Part shown: positions 1-6,706 of the stretch, one piece after another
Layout of the letters: every line of letters begins with the position of its first letter
Numbering within the stretch: the first letter of the stretch is position 1
Source of the DNA: Bifidobacterium breve
GTDB lineage: Bacteria > Actinomycetota > Actinomycetes > S36-B12
Direction: 5' to 3'
Length of the DNA stretch: 12,080 bases
Assembly: GCA_945870085.1 (NCBI GenBank)
Contig: CAMBQX010000040.1
Location: forward strand, 1 to 12,080
The notes under the pieces: model-generated
What the model was told of the DNA's origin: nothing
What the model saw: the letters and a program-made list of their open reading frames with translations, nothing else
Databases searched by the model: none
Translations under genes and position numbers: made by a program

Positions 1-221
1 AGCAAAAGCGCCGCCTCGGTGATCCCAAGGCCAAGACCCCCGTACTCAGTAGGAACGATGATGCCCATGTACCCGGCATCGGCAAAAGCCCGAACGAACT
101 CCCATGGGTCTTCGGCGGCTTCATCTTTTTCGTGCCAGTAGCTAAGTGAGAATTCGGAGGCAATCTTTCGGGCGTGTTCAACCAGGTCGCGTTGCAGTTC
201 GGTCAAGTTCTCGTCGCTCAT
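1..221 (-). CDS. Acyl-CoA dehydrogenase, N-terminal fragment (runs off the window)
   Basis: Only the first 73 codons are present; the gene continues past base 1. Reading on the minus strand from ATG at 221-219, the product begins MSDENLTELQRDLVEHARKI and then shows the segment around residues 54-73, with GYMGIIVPTEYGG followed by LGLGITEAA, the conserved N-terminal helical-domain signature of acyl-CoA dehydrogenases (FAD-dependent alpha,beta-desaturation of acyl-CoA thioesters, cytoplasmic). The start codon shares its A with the TGA stop of the upstream luciferase-like gene (TGATG, one-base overlap), so the two are very likely translated as a coupled pair in one operon. The FAD- and substrate-binding middle domain and the catalytic base lie outside the window, so neither substrate preference nor activity can be judged. 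The family call is secure. Confidence 0.9.
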   Translation of the reverse strand, partial: MSDENLTELQRDLVEHARKIASEFSLSYWHEKDEAAEDPWEFVRAFADAGYMGIIVPTEYGGLGLGITEAALL

Positions 222-1213
222 CAGAAACTCGATTTCAGATCATCAAGGACTGCGAGCAGGTCGGATGGGTCATCACCGGTTAAAAGGATTTGCGGCTCGT
301 TAATGCCCCACGAAACGACCTCTTGGAGGCGCTCAACGCATTGTGCGTGGGTGCCAACGATCGTTAGACGGTCGATTATTGAATTATCCACCGCCGCTAT
401 AAGGGCTTTGACGCCACCTTGGGCTAGACCGTCACGAATTGGTTGCGCAAGCGCGGGGTCGACCCCATTGGCTTCCAGCATGGCTTCACCATTGGGCTCG
501 GTGAGCATTAGTCCGATACCAATCTTCACGCCGGTGACGGAATCGTCATCGTTTTTGCCAACGGCCATCAATATCGGACTAGCAACCCGCAATGGCTCGG
601 TTACCGTTCGGGCACCATGAGCCAGACTTAATGAACTCTTCACATAATCCTGAGTCCCGTACATGAGGTAGATTCCGTCGGCGGATTCACCTGCAAGTGC
701 GCACATTTTGGGCCCGGTCGCGGCTAGGTAAATGGGCATTGACTCACGATACGGCCGTAACCCTAAGCGGACATGATCCATTTTGAAGACGGCTCCATCA
801 AGGATGACTTCATCGCGAGCGAGTAACGAGCGAATGATGGATACCATCTCGCGAGCTGCGGTCAGCGGCTTTGAAACGTCTGCACCAAGTGGGATGAGGC
901 CATCACGTGCCCCGATACCGATCCCACATATTGCGCGTCCCTGTGAGAGTTCATCCAAGGTGGTGAACGTGGCCGCTAATTGAGCCGGGTGCCTTGTGAA
1001 TGGATTGACGACCCCGGTGGCGAGGTCAACTCGATTAGTTGCTAATGCGAGGGCGCTCAAAGTAATGAAAGCGTCTCGCGTAACAGGGCCTTCGGCAACC
1101 CAAATGGAATCGACCCCGGCTTCTTCCGCGCGGACCGCAAGCTCGGTTGCGGCTTTGATCTTGAGTCCGCCCTGAAACCAAACTCCGGTGCGAGGCATCG
1201 CCTGGGTACTCAT
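221..1213 (-). CDS. LLM-class (luciferase-like, probably F420- or flavin-dependent) oxidoreductase
   Basis: A 330-residue protein of the bacterial luciferase-like monooxygenase superfamily, close to the F420-dependent methylene-tetrahydromethanopterin-reductase-like (Mer) branch. Visible features are the early strand and helix (GVWFQGG, ATELAVRAEEAGVDSIWVAEG, residues 10-42), the block NPFTRHPAQLA (about 70-80) followed by TLDELSQGRAICGIGIG (85-101), which is the cofactor-binding region of this branch, and the strand IYLAATGPKM (161-170). The length is normal for single-domain members. The chosen ATG has a purine-rich AAGGAAGTGGG upstream, though at a long spacing (about 7-11 bases). It lies 53 bases downstream of the VOC gene and overlaps the acyl-CoA dehydrogenase start by one base, so it is the middle gene of a three-gene unit. 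Members act as oxidoreductases or monooxygenases on varied substrates; which cofactor (F420 or FMN) and which substrate cannot be read from sequence. An oxidative step in the same catabolic route is inferred from context. Confidence 0.88.
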   Translation of the reverse strand: MSTQAMPRTGVWFQGGLKIKAATELAVRAEEAGVDSIWVAEGPVTRDAFITLSALALATNRVDLATGVVNPFTRHPAQLAATFTTLDELSQGRAICGIGIGARDGLIPLGADVSKPLTAAREMVSIIRSLLARDEVILDGAVFKMDHVRLGLRPYRESMPIYLAATGPKMCALAGESADGIYLMYGTQDYVKSSLSLAHGARTVTEPLRVASPILMAVGKNDDDSVTGVKIGIGLMLTEPNGEAMLEANGVDPALAQPIRDGLAQGGVKALIAAVDNSIIDRLTIVGTHAQCVERLQEVVSWGINEPQILLTGDDPSDLLAVLDDLKSSF

Positions 1214-1271
1214 ATTTCATCCCACTTCCTTGGCTGACTGAAAAGACCGTTAACGAAATATCAATTGTGTG

Positions 1272-1718
1272 TTAGTCGACCCATTCGGCGACTTCGATTA
1301 GGACCCCGTGGGTGGTACGAGGATCGACGAAAGCTATACGCAATTCGGAGAGAACTTTGCCGTGTCCGGCGTCATAGTTCTCGAGTACCTTCGGCTCCTC
1401 GTTTATGAATTTCAAGCCTTGGCTCTTGAAATGCTCGATGGCTGCCGGCAAGTCGTTAGTGCGAACATTAACTTCGAAAATGCCCTCGCCGCGCTTTGAC
1501 AGGAATTTGCCCACCGGTCCGACTCCGGACGGGTCGTTGACCATGGCGATGTGGAAGTCACCAACCCAGACGCCACCCATTTTCAGTTCGAAACCCTCGT
1601 TTGGGAAGTCTTGAACCTCATCGATGGTGCCCTGAAGGGCACCGCCGAGTGTTTTAGAGGCGACATCGATGTCATTAACCGCGATGGTGATTTCGTGAAT
1701 GCTCAGTTCCAGTGACAT
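1272..1718 (-). CDS. VOC-fold protein, methylmalonyl-CoA epimerase-like
   Basis: A 148-residue vicinal-oxygen-chelate protein with two paired beta-alpha-beta-beta-beta modules. The first begins IHEITIAVNDIDVASK (7-22); the second begins GEGIFEVNVRTNDLPAAIEH (77-96) and ends with AFVDPRTTHGVLIEVAEW (129-146), close to the C-terminus of methylmalonyl-CoA epimerase. Likely metal ligands by family position are H8, H56 (where the Propionibacterium enzyme has Gln) and E142. The usual His of the GLHH-type motif is replaced by F81-E82, so E82 could be the fourth ligand. AAAGGAAA precedes the ATG at a normal distance. It is the first gene of the unit with the luciferase-like and acyl-CoA dehydrogenase genes and has its own promoter and operator box upstream. 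It may epimerise a 2-methyl-branched acyl-CoA, but the changed ligand set leaves a related VOC activity open. Confidence 0.82.
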   Translation of the reverse strand: MSLELSIHEITIAVNDIDVASKTLGGALQGTIDEVQDFPNEGFELKMGGVWVGDFHIAMVNDPSGVGPVGKFLSKRGEGIFEVNVRTNDLPAAIEHFKSQGLKFINEEPKVLENYDAGHGKVLSELRIAFVDPRTTHGVLIEVAEWVD

Positions 1719-1785
1719 TTCGATTTCCTTTGCTTTGGTGGGCTATTACTGCCCCCATCAGTGCCGGCGGGCGCACAATAGCGAG

Positions 1786-1797
1786 AGCGATGTCACT
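1786..1797. promoter_or_regulatory. Operator-like box A (AGCGATGTCACT) upstream of the VOC operon
   Basis: This is a near-palindrome matching boxes B (3683-3694) and C (7678-7689). The 21-base context at 1782-1802 is identical to 3679-3699 except for one base (C/T). It overlaps the predicted minus-strand -10 element TAAAGT (1800-1795) and the expected start point, where a bound repressor would block transcription. That it binds a regulator is an inference from conservation and position. Confidence 0.6.
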
Positions 1798-1824
1798 TTA
1801 CTGCGAGTGAAGTTCACTTCGCAA
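1795..1824 (-). promoter_or_regulatory. Predicted promoter of the VOC / luciferase-like / acyl-CoA dehydrogenase operon
   Basis: On the minus strand, TTGCGA (1824-1819) and TAAAGT (1800-1795) are separated by 18 bases. The same layout, TTGCTC-18-TAAAGT, occurs upstream of the hydrolase gene at 3721-3692, which is the main support. The start point would be near 1788, giving a leader of about 70 bases. The elements match consensus only moderately (about 4 of 6 each). Confidence 0.45.
1806..1818. repeat. Inverted repeat AGTGAAGTTCACT inside the promoter spacer
   Basis: The half-sites AGTGAA and TTCACT are perfectly inverted around a central G. The repeat lies in the 18-base spacer between the predicted -35 and -10 of the VOC operon, nine bases from box A. 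Its half-site AGTGA is shared with the box (AGTGACGTCACT), so it may be a second, variant operator. Box B lacks such a companion. Confidence 0.45.
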
Positions 1825-1873
1825 GGGGCAATACTCAGTACCTATATATATGTATTGATTCAAGGTCGCCGAA

Positions 1874-2827
1874 TCAGGTGGTCTTGAAAAGATGCACCAC
1901 TTCATCCCATTCGGCCAGCCAATCGCTGGGTTGGGTGAAGGCGGTCACATCTTGGATCTCGTCTAGGTGAGCTGCTAGGTCCTCAGCGGTTACCCGGCCG
2001 AACGTGCCTGGATGCTTGAAGTAGCCCCTGGTGCGGGCGCTGAACAATCGCGAGACACTTCCGGCCCCAACTGACCACATGTCGCCGGTCACGGCGCATT
2101 CATCGGAAGCGAAGTACTCAACCACCGGGGCCACATGTTCAGAACCCACAAACTCATCGGGTAGGGCGGAGTACAGGTCATCGCCAGACATCCGCGTGCG
2201 TGCCATCGGCGCCACCGCATTGACCTTGATGCCGTGCCTTTCGCCTTCGAGCGCCAACACGGTGAGAAGTCCACCGATCCCGCCCTTCGCCGCAGCGTAA
2301 ACATCAGCGCCATATATTCCAAAGACACCAAGGCCCGAGGTGGTGAAAATTATACGTCCGCGTTTTTGTTCAACCATGTGGAGATATGCAGGTTTTGTAA
2401 CGTAGAAAGCACCACCCAAATGCACATCAAGTACTTCATTGATCGTGCGCACGTCTAACTTGGCGAAGGACGACAAACGCATATTTCCAGCATTGTTCAC
2501 CACAATGTCGATCCCGCCGAATACCTCGATAGCGTGGTTCACAATTTCTTCGCCGCCGGCAGCGGTTGCGACCGAAGTGTAATTGGCGGCTGCTTGCCCA
2601 CCTTGCTCAAGAATTTCGGCAACCACCATGTCTGCGGGCGAGGTGTCGCCACCCACCCCATCTAGTGCTGATCCGAGATCGTTGACCAATACCTTCGCGC
2701 CTCGTGATGCGAGGGCAAGTGCGTAGCTTCTGCCCAGCCCAGCTCCAGCGCCGGTAACAATCGCAACACGGTCACGCAAACTAAAGCCGGGGGCTCCACT
2801 TTTTTCTGCATCCGAGGTTTCGTTCAT
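1874..2827 (-). CDS. Short-chain dehydrogenase, HSD17B4/(3R)-hydroxyacyl-CoA dehydrogenase-like
   Basis: A 317-residue Rossmann-fold SDR that interconverts a hydroxyl and a keto group using NAD(H). It has the glycine-rich motif TGAGAGLG at residues 25-32, an acidic D50 at the end of strand 2 (NAD rather than NADP preference), NNAG at 111-114, and the catalytic Ser164, Tyr177 and Lys181 (YAAAK). The phrase VTGAGAGLGRSYALALASRGAKVLVNDLG and a tail of about 60 residues beyond a minimal SDR resemble the dehydrogenase part of peroxisomal multifunctional enzyme type 2 and its stand-alone actinobacterial relatives. The ATG at 2827 was chosen over one at 2851 because it is preceded by GAAGGG at good spacing and forms an ATGA overlap with the hydrolase stop; the upstream start would run 28 bases into that gene. 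It probably oxidises a 3-hydroxyacyl-CoA in the local route; a steroid or other alcohol substrate is also possible. Confidence 0.88.
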   Translation of the reverse strand: MNETSDAEKSGAPGFSLRDRVAIVTGAGAGLGRSYALALASRGAKVLVNDLGSALDGVGGDTSPADMVVAEILEQGGQAAANYTSVATAAGGEEIVNHAIEVFGGIDIVVNNAGNMRLSSFAKLDVRTINEVLDVHLGGAFYVTKPAYLHMVEQKRGRIIFTTSGLGVFGIYGADVYAAAKGGIGGLLTVLALEGERHGIKVNAVAPMARTRMSGDDLYSALPDEFVGSEHVAPVVEYFASDECAVTGDMWSVGAGSVSRLFSARTRGYFKHPGTFGRVTAEDLAAHLDEIQDVTAFTQPSDWLAEWDEVVHLFKTT

Positions 2828-3642
2828 GATTGCCCTTCGGATTGGAGCCACCGGCTAATTGCCGTTACTAAACTCGTTGGGTCCTCATCAGTAATCAGGT
2901 GACCGACACCGGGCAGTTCAATGAAACTAGCCGCGGGAAGTTGCTCGAGCATTATTTCAGCAGCACGCCTTGGGCACCACTGGTCACCTTCACCGTTAAT
3001 GATCAAAACGGGCACAGTGATCGAACCCAGCCGTTCATTAACCGAAACCTCGCGCATCGAACGTACAGCCCTGGCGCCGTTCAGATAACCACTTCTATCG
3101 CCTACCGCCTCAACGCGTGCGCGGGTAATTGCCGCGACATCCAAGTTCGGGTCAACGACTTGTGACGACGTGTCAGCGAACAGCAACTCATAAATGCGCT
3201 CGGCGGAGGCGGACTCAAAGAGTTCAATGCGTTCGGCCAGTGCGGCATCGGCGGCTCTACCCACCACGGATGAGGTCGCGACCGCGATAACACCTTTAAC
3301 GAGGTCGGGCCGCGCGGATGCCGCCCAGAGCGCGATAACCCCCCCGAGGGAGAAACCGATGCAGACCGCCGGGCCGGTGGCGGCTAAAAAGGCGATTAAG
3401 TCGTCGCCAAGTTGGGCCAAAGTTCCGGCCGCATCCCCAACCGGGGTTTGGCCGTGCCCGCGAAGGTCGTAGGCGATCGTCGTGTAATCGGGAAGTGCCG
3501 GCTGAATTTGCTCCCAAATCCGGTGATCTTGGCCCAATCCGTGGATCAACACCAAGCTCGGGCCCGCACCGCGGGAAACGAATGCGACTTTGTTGTTGCC
3601 GATGACCTGGAAATTCATCTCGGGGTCGCCCAAATGCGGCAT
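2824..3642 (-). CDS. Alpha/beta hydrolase (3-oxoadipate enol-lactonase-like)
   Basis: A 272-residue single-domain alpha/beta hydrolase. The oxyanion motif LIHGLG is at 32-37, the nucleophile elbow GFSLGG at 96-101 (Ser98), the acid in NGEGD (Asp220) and the base in GVGH (His248), so the triad is complete. DLRGHGQT (59-66) is typical of the lactonase/esterase group that includes PcaD. The frame stays open upstream to 3792, but the ATG at 3642 is preferred: AAAAGGGGG precedes it at about 6 bases, homology to the family begins about 12 residues after it, and the longer form would cover the promoter and operator. It is the first gene of a two-gene unit, with an ATGA overlap to the short-chain dehydrogenase. 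It may open a lactone or cleave an ester or thioester; the substrate is not known. Confidence 0.87.
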   Translation of the reverse strand: MPHLGDPEMNFQVIGNNKVAFVSRGAGPSLVLIHGLGQDHRIWEQIQPALPDYTTIAYDLRGHGQTPVGDAAGTLAQLGDDLIAFLAATGPAVCIGFSLGGVIALWAASARPDLVKGVIAVATSSVVGRAADAALAERIELFESASAERIYELLFADTSSQVVDPNLDVAAITRARVEAVGDRSGYLNGARAVRSMREVSVNERLGSITVPVLIINGEGDQWCPRRAAEIMLEQLPAASFIELPGVGHLITDEDPTSLVTAISRWLQSEGQS

Positions 3643-3674
3643 GGATACCCCCTTTTCACGACTATTTCCTGCTA

Positions 3675-3704
3675 TTGACGAGAGCGACGTCACTTTACTA
3701 CAAT
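3675..3704 (+). promoter_or_regulatory. Predicted promoter of the ABC transporter operon
   Basis: TTGACG (3675-3680) and TACAAT (3699-3704) are separated by 18 bases, each matching the sigma-70 consensus at 5 of 6 positions. Transcription would start near 3711, about 245 bases before the ATPase gene. Operator box B (3683-3694) lies wholly within the spacer, a classic repressor position. The promoter overlaps the divergent hydrolase promoter almost completely. Confidence 0.6.
3683..3694. promoter_or_regulatory. Operator-like box B (AGCGACGTCACT) in the divergent promoter region
   Basis: This near-palindrome (one mismatched pair) matches boxes A and C. It lies in the spacer of the plus-strand transporter promoter and overlaps the -10 and start region of the minus-strand hydrolase promoter, so one bound protein could control both directions. 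Conservation of the flanks (GAGAG on one side, TTTACT on the other) with box A extends over 21 bases with one difference. Confidence 0.65.
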
Positions 3705-3721
3705 CCGGCTTCATGGAGCAA
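3692..3721 (-). promoter_or_regulatory. Predicted promoter of the hydrolase / short-chain dehydrogenase operon
   Basis: On the minus strand, TTGCTC (3721-3716) and TAAAGT (3697-3692) are separated by 18 bases, the same arrangement as upstream of the VOC operon. The start would fall near 3685, giving a leader of about 40 bases. The -35 is a weak consensus match, so the call rests on the parallel with the other site. Confidence 0.45.
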
Positions 3722-3791
3722 CCACCAAGAATCGCAAGATGCTGGTCGGACGCAAAATTCATCTCGGGTGAAGGAGGTGGGAGGAATTTCA

Positions 3792-3914
3792 ATGCGGCTC
3801 ACTTCCACCGGCACGCACCTCAACTTCCGATATCGATCGAACCCTCCAGTTTCACCATGTGCAACCGAAATCTTAAGTAACGTGGCTAGTGGTCCTGCTC
3901 AGAAGAACAAATAG
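3792..3914 (+). CDS. Possible 40-residue leader peptide upstream of the transporter genes
   Basis: A short ORF starting MRLTSTGTHLNF and ending in GPAQKNK, with its stop 41 bases before the ATPase ATG. It is reported because AAGGAGGTGG at 3771-3780, a nine-base perfect complement to the 16S rRNA 3' end, is followed by GAGGAA (3781-3786), placing GGAGG about 7 bases from the ATG. This is the strongest ribosome-binding site in the window and otherwise precedes nothing. The peptide is basic, with no membrane segment or recognisable domain. It lies in the leader of the predicted transporter mRNA, so it could be a regulatory leader peptide or a small protein. It may also be chance; no family is recognised. 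Confidence 0.3.
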   Translation: MRLTSTGTHLNFRYRSNPPVSPCATEILSNVASGPAQKNK

Positions 3915-3955
3915 CGCGATCCGACAATCTTCCCAAAAGGGGTGTTGACCCAATC

Positions 3956-5497
3956 ATGACTGTCATGACAGACCGCGCCGGACTAGCACTTGAACTCAGC
4001 GGCATCGTCAAGAAATTTGGTGATCTCACGGCGGTTAGCGGTTTCGAAATCTGTTTCGAGCCAGGTCAGGTACATGCACTCCTTGGCGAAAACGGTGCGG
4101 GTAAATCCACCTTGATGAACGTCGCGGCAGGCTTTTTAACGCCCGATTTGGGGGAGATCGCGATCGGTGGGCGGGCTGTGCATTTTGGCTCGCCCCGTGA
4201 TGCTATTGAAGCCGGTGTCGGGATGGTTCACCAGCATTTCCGGTTGGTGGAGCAATTCACGGTGGCGCAGAATTTAGCCATTGGCGCCAAGGATGTAGGA
4301 ACACTCACTTCGACCAAGGCACTTAATGAGCGTGCTGCAGAAATTGGGGCAACCTATGGACTAGGTGTTGACCCTTCGAAAGTCGTTGGCTCACTTTCGG
4401 TAGGTGAGAAACAAAGGGTGGAGATCCTTCGGACATTGTCGCGCGGGGCTCAGGTATTGATTCTAGATGAGCCAACTGCCGTGCTCACCCCCGACGAAAG
4501 CGATCAATTGTGTTTGAATCTGCGCGCAATGGCTTCAGCTGGTGCAACAGTTGTGTTCATTTCACACAAACTCAATGAAGTTCTTGCGGTGGCCGATCGG
4601 GTGTCGGTCATGCGTGGAGGTCTTTTAGTTGCCTCGCGTGAGCGCAGTGAATGCGATTTGGACTCGCTCGCCAGACTCATGTTCGAAGACGTTACCCAAG
4701 CTGATGAAAGAAGGTCAGCGCGTTCGGCGGTAAGTCTCGGAACGGAGATAATGACCATCCAGGATCTTCGAGCACGCGATGAACGCGGTGCTATGGCCCT
4801 TAAGGGTGTCACCTTGGAGGTACATGATCATGAGATCGTCGGCTTAGTTGGAGTTGCGGGCAACGGCCAGCAAGAATTAGAGCAGATTGTGGCGGGCATT
4901 CGACAGGCAGATAGTGGCACTGTCGTCATCAATGGCGATGAGGTGCACGGAGTTCAGGCTGCACTCAGAGCTGGCCTCGGGTACATACCGGAGGACAGAA
5001 GGGGCACCGGGTTAGTGACAGCCCAGTCAATTTGGCTAAATTCAATTCTTCGCATCTACAAACAGGGCTCTATCTCGCGCGGTGTCCTCATCCAGACCAA
5101 GAAAGCGAAGAAATTCGCACTTGAGTTAGCTAAGAAGGTAAACCTCTCAACGGCTGACGTAACGACACTGGTGCAGCACTTATCCGGTGGAAACGCACAA
5201 AAACTCCTTGCCGGCCGAGAACTGGAGGGCGATCGGAAGGCGGTCGTCGCAGTTAACCCCACCCAGGGCTTGGACGTAAAGGCCGCGCGCGCTGTGCGCG
5301 ATCGCCTGATTCAAGCCCGGGACGAGGGGTTGGCGGTTTTACTCATCTCTGCGGACCTAGATGAGGTGTTCGCGATCTCTGACCGAATTGCGGTTATCTA
5401 CGAAGGCCAAATCGCTGGCAATTTCGCCGTTGGCGACGCGGATCGCGATGAAATCGGCAGGCTCATGGGAGGCGGATCCGCTAATGGACTTTCCTAG
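3956..5497 (+). CDS. BMP-family ABC importer, duplicated ATPase subunit
   Basis: A 513-residue cytoplasmic ATPase with two fused nucleotide-binding domains, of the group that powers nucleoside and simple-sugar importers (YufO/NupA-like, RbsA-like architecture). NBD1 is complete: Walker A GENGAGKST (44-52), Q-loop Q93, signature LSVGEKQ (147-153), Walker B VLILDE (167-172) and switch His204. NBD2 (about 262-505) is degenerate as usual in this class: AGNGQQE (301-307) lacks the Walker A Lys, NPTQGLD (434-440) replaces DEPT, and no switch His is seen, but LSGGNAQK (409-416) is kept. It leads an operon with two permeases. AAAAGGGG lies 13 bases before the ATG, a long spacing, so initiation may be weak; the second ATG (3965) is worse placed. 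Family and role are secure; the solute is not. Confidence 0.92.
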   Translation: MTVMTDRAGLALELSGIVKKFGDLTAVSGFEICFEPGQVHALLGENGAGKSTLMNVAAGFLTPDLGEIAIGGRAVHFGSPRDAIEAGVGMVHQHFRLVEQFTVAQNLAIGAKDVGTLTSTKALNERAAEIGATYGLGVDPSKVVGSLSVGEKQRVEILRTLSRGAQVLILDEPTAVLTPDESDQLCLNLRAMASAGATVVFISHKLNEVLAVADRVSVMRGGLLVASRERSECDLDSLARLMFEDVTQADERRSARSAVSLGTEIMTIQDLRARDERGAMALKGVTLEVHDHEIVGLVGVAGNGQQELEQIVAGIRQADSGTVVINGDEVHGVQAALRAGLGYIPEDRRGTGLVTAQSIWLNSILRIYKQGSISRGVLIQTKKAKKFALELAKKVNLSTADVTTLVQHLSGGNAQKLLAGRELEGDRKAVVAVNPTQGLDVKAARAVRDRLIQARDEGLAVLLISADLDEVFAISDRIAVIYEGQIAGNFAVGDADRDEIGRLMGGGSANGLS

Positions 5498-5527
5498 TGA
5501 GATTTTGCGAGCTAAAGGTGGATGCTC

Positions 5528-6706
5528 ATGTTGAGAAGTTCGGTCGACTCGGTGGTTGTAGTACCGGGGGCGTCTCGACGCAGTCTTTGGCCGTGGCGTA
5601 TCGAACGTCGGCCAGACCCTGAGCGGATTGGCCTATATCGAATTTCTGCGGTTCTACTTGGGTTAGCGGTCTCACTTGCTGTAGCCCCGCTATTCACTAG
5701 TACGCCACCAGCTGAGTTTTACTCCGCGGTTTGGTTGGGTACTTTCGGTTCAACCCTGGGAATGTCAAATGTCTTAACAATCGCCATGCCATTGATTTTG
5801 GCGGGGCTGGCTGCCTCAATCCCTTATCGCCTGGGATTGTGGAACGTTGGAATTGACGGTCAGATGCTGATGGGCGCGTGGACGGCAACCGCGGTTGCGT
5901 TCGCAATGCCGCAGGCGCCGGGGTTCTTAATGATCCCTTGCATGATGTTGGCGGGCATGATTGGTGGTGCGCTGTGGATCATCATTCCGACTTTTGCCCG
6001 CATCGTCCTGGGTGTGAGCGAAGTAATCACAACTTTCTTACTCAACTTCGTTGCCGTAGCTTGGGTGGCTTATTGGTGCACCGGCCCTTGGTACCCGAAA
6101 AGTTCGGCAGGTGGCGTAAGGGCTGAGCCCCTGCCCGCACAGGGTGAACTCGGCAAACTCGATATCCAGGGAGTCGTTGTCAGCTGGGGCATATTGATCG
6201 CGATCGCACTGCCATTCGTTTTTTGGGCGGCCTTTAGATTCACTCGCTGGGGTTATGAGATCACCATGATTGGCGATAACCATCGGGCCGGCCGTTATGC
6301 AGGGATGAACGTGCGCCGCCTGCTGGTTACCTCGATGCTGCTGGGCGGCCTGCTAGCGGGGTTCGGCGGCACCATCTACATGATGGGCACATCGGGCCAG
6401 CTCTCCACTGGCTTAACTAATAACACCGGGTTCAACGGTCTGGTGATAGCCGTTCTGGCTGGTTCAAATGAATTGGCGGTCCTAGCGCTCGCATTAATCT
6501 ACTCACTACTGCTAGCCGGCGGTGGCTCACTAGGGATTGTCGGAGTCGACTCCGACCTAGTTTTCGCAATCATCGGAATCACGCTCATTTTCGGTTCATT
6601 CGGCGAAGCTTATGCTCGCCTTCGCCTAGTGCGAACTAAAAGTTCACGGGTGCCGCCTGAGTCGACAACTAAGGAGGCGCCATGGACTATCAATTCCTCG
6701 CACTGA
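5528..6706 (+). CDS. BMP-family ABC importer, permease subunit 1
   Basis: A polytopic membrane protein of 392 residues (394 from the ATG at 5522) of the branched-chain/ribose-type permease family (BPD_transp_2). The frame shows about eight or more hydrophobic segments, among them ISAVLLGLAVSLAVAPLF, ALWIIIPTFARIVLG, VSWGILIAIALPFVFWAAF and DLVFAIIGITLIFGSF. Family hallmarks are LGLWNVGIDGQMLMGA near the N-terminal third and the coupling-helix region GDNHRAGRYAGMNVRRL. The N-terminus has an extra charged stretch of about 35 residues (RRSLWPWRIERRPDPER) before the first membrane segment. The ATG at 5528 is preferred because AAAGG is 9 bases upstream; the ATG at 5522 is only 3 bases away. It starts 30 bases after the ATPase stop and overlaps the next permease by 25 bases. 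It pairs with that protein to form the membrane channel. Confidence 0.9.
   Translation: MLRSSVDSVVVVPGASRRSLWPWRIERRPDPERIGLYRISAVLLGLAVSLAVAPLFTSTPPAEFYSAVWLGTFGSTLGMSNVLTIAMPLILAGLAASIPYRLGLWNVGIDGQMLMGAWTATAVAFAMPQAPGFLMIPCMMLAGMIGGALWIIIPTFARIVLGVSEVITTFLLNFVAVAWVAYWCTGPWYPKSSAGGVRAEPLPAQGELGKLDIQGVVVSWGILIAIALPFVFWAAFRFTRWGYEITMIGDNHRAGRYAGMNVRRLLVTSMLLGGLLAGFGGTIYMMGTSGQLSTGLTNNTGFNGLVIAVLAGSNELAVLALALIYSLLLAGGGSLGIVGVDSDLVFAIIGITLIFGSFGEAYARLRLVRTKSSRVPPESTTKEAPWTINSSH

Noticed and set aside
1248..1255. CGTTAACG palindrome between the luciferase-like and VOC genes
   Set aside because: At eight bases it is common by chance; the 58-base gap is within an operon and shows no promoter.
3643..3792. 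Upstream extension of the hydrolase frame to an ATG at 3792 (50 more residues)
   Set aside because: It would cover the promoters and box B, has no family similarity, and the ATG at 3642 has a far better ribosome-binding site.
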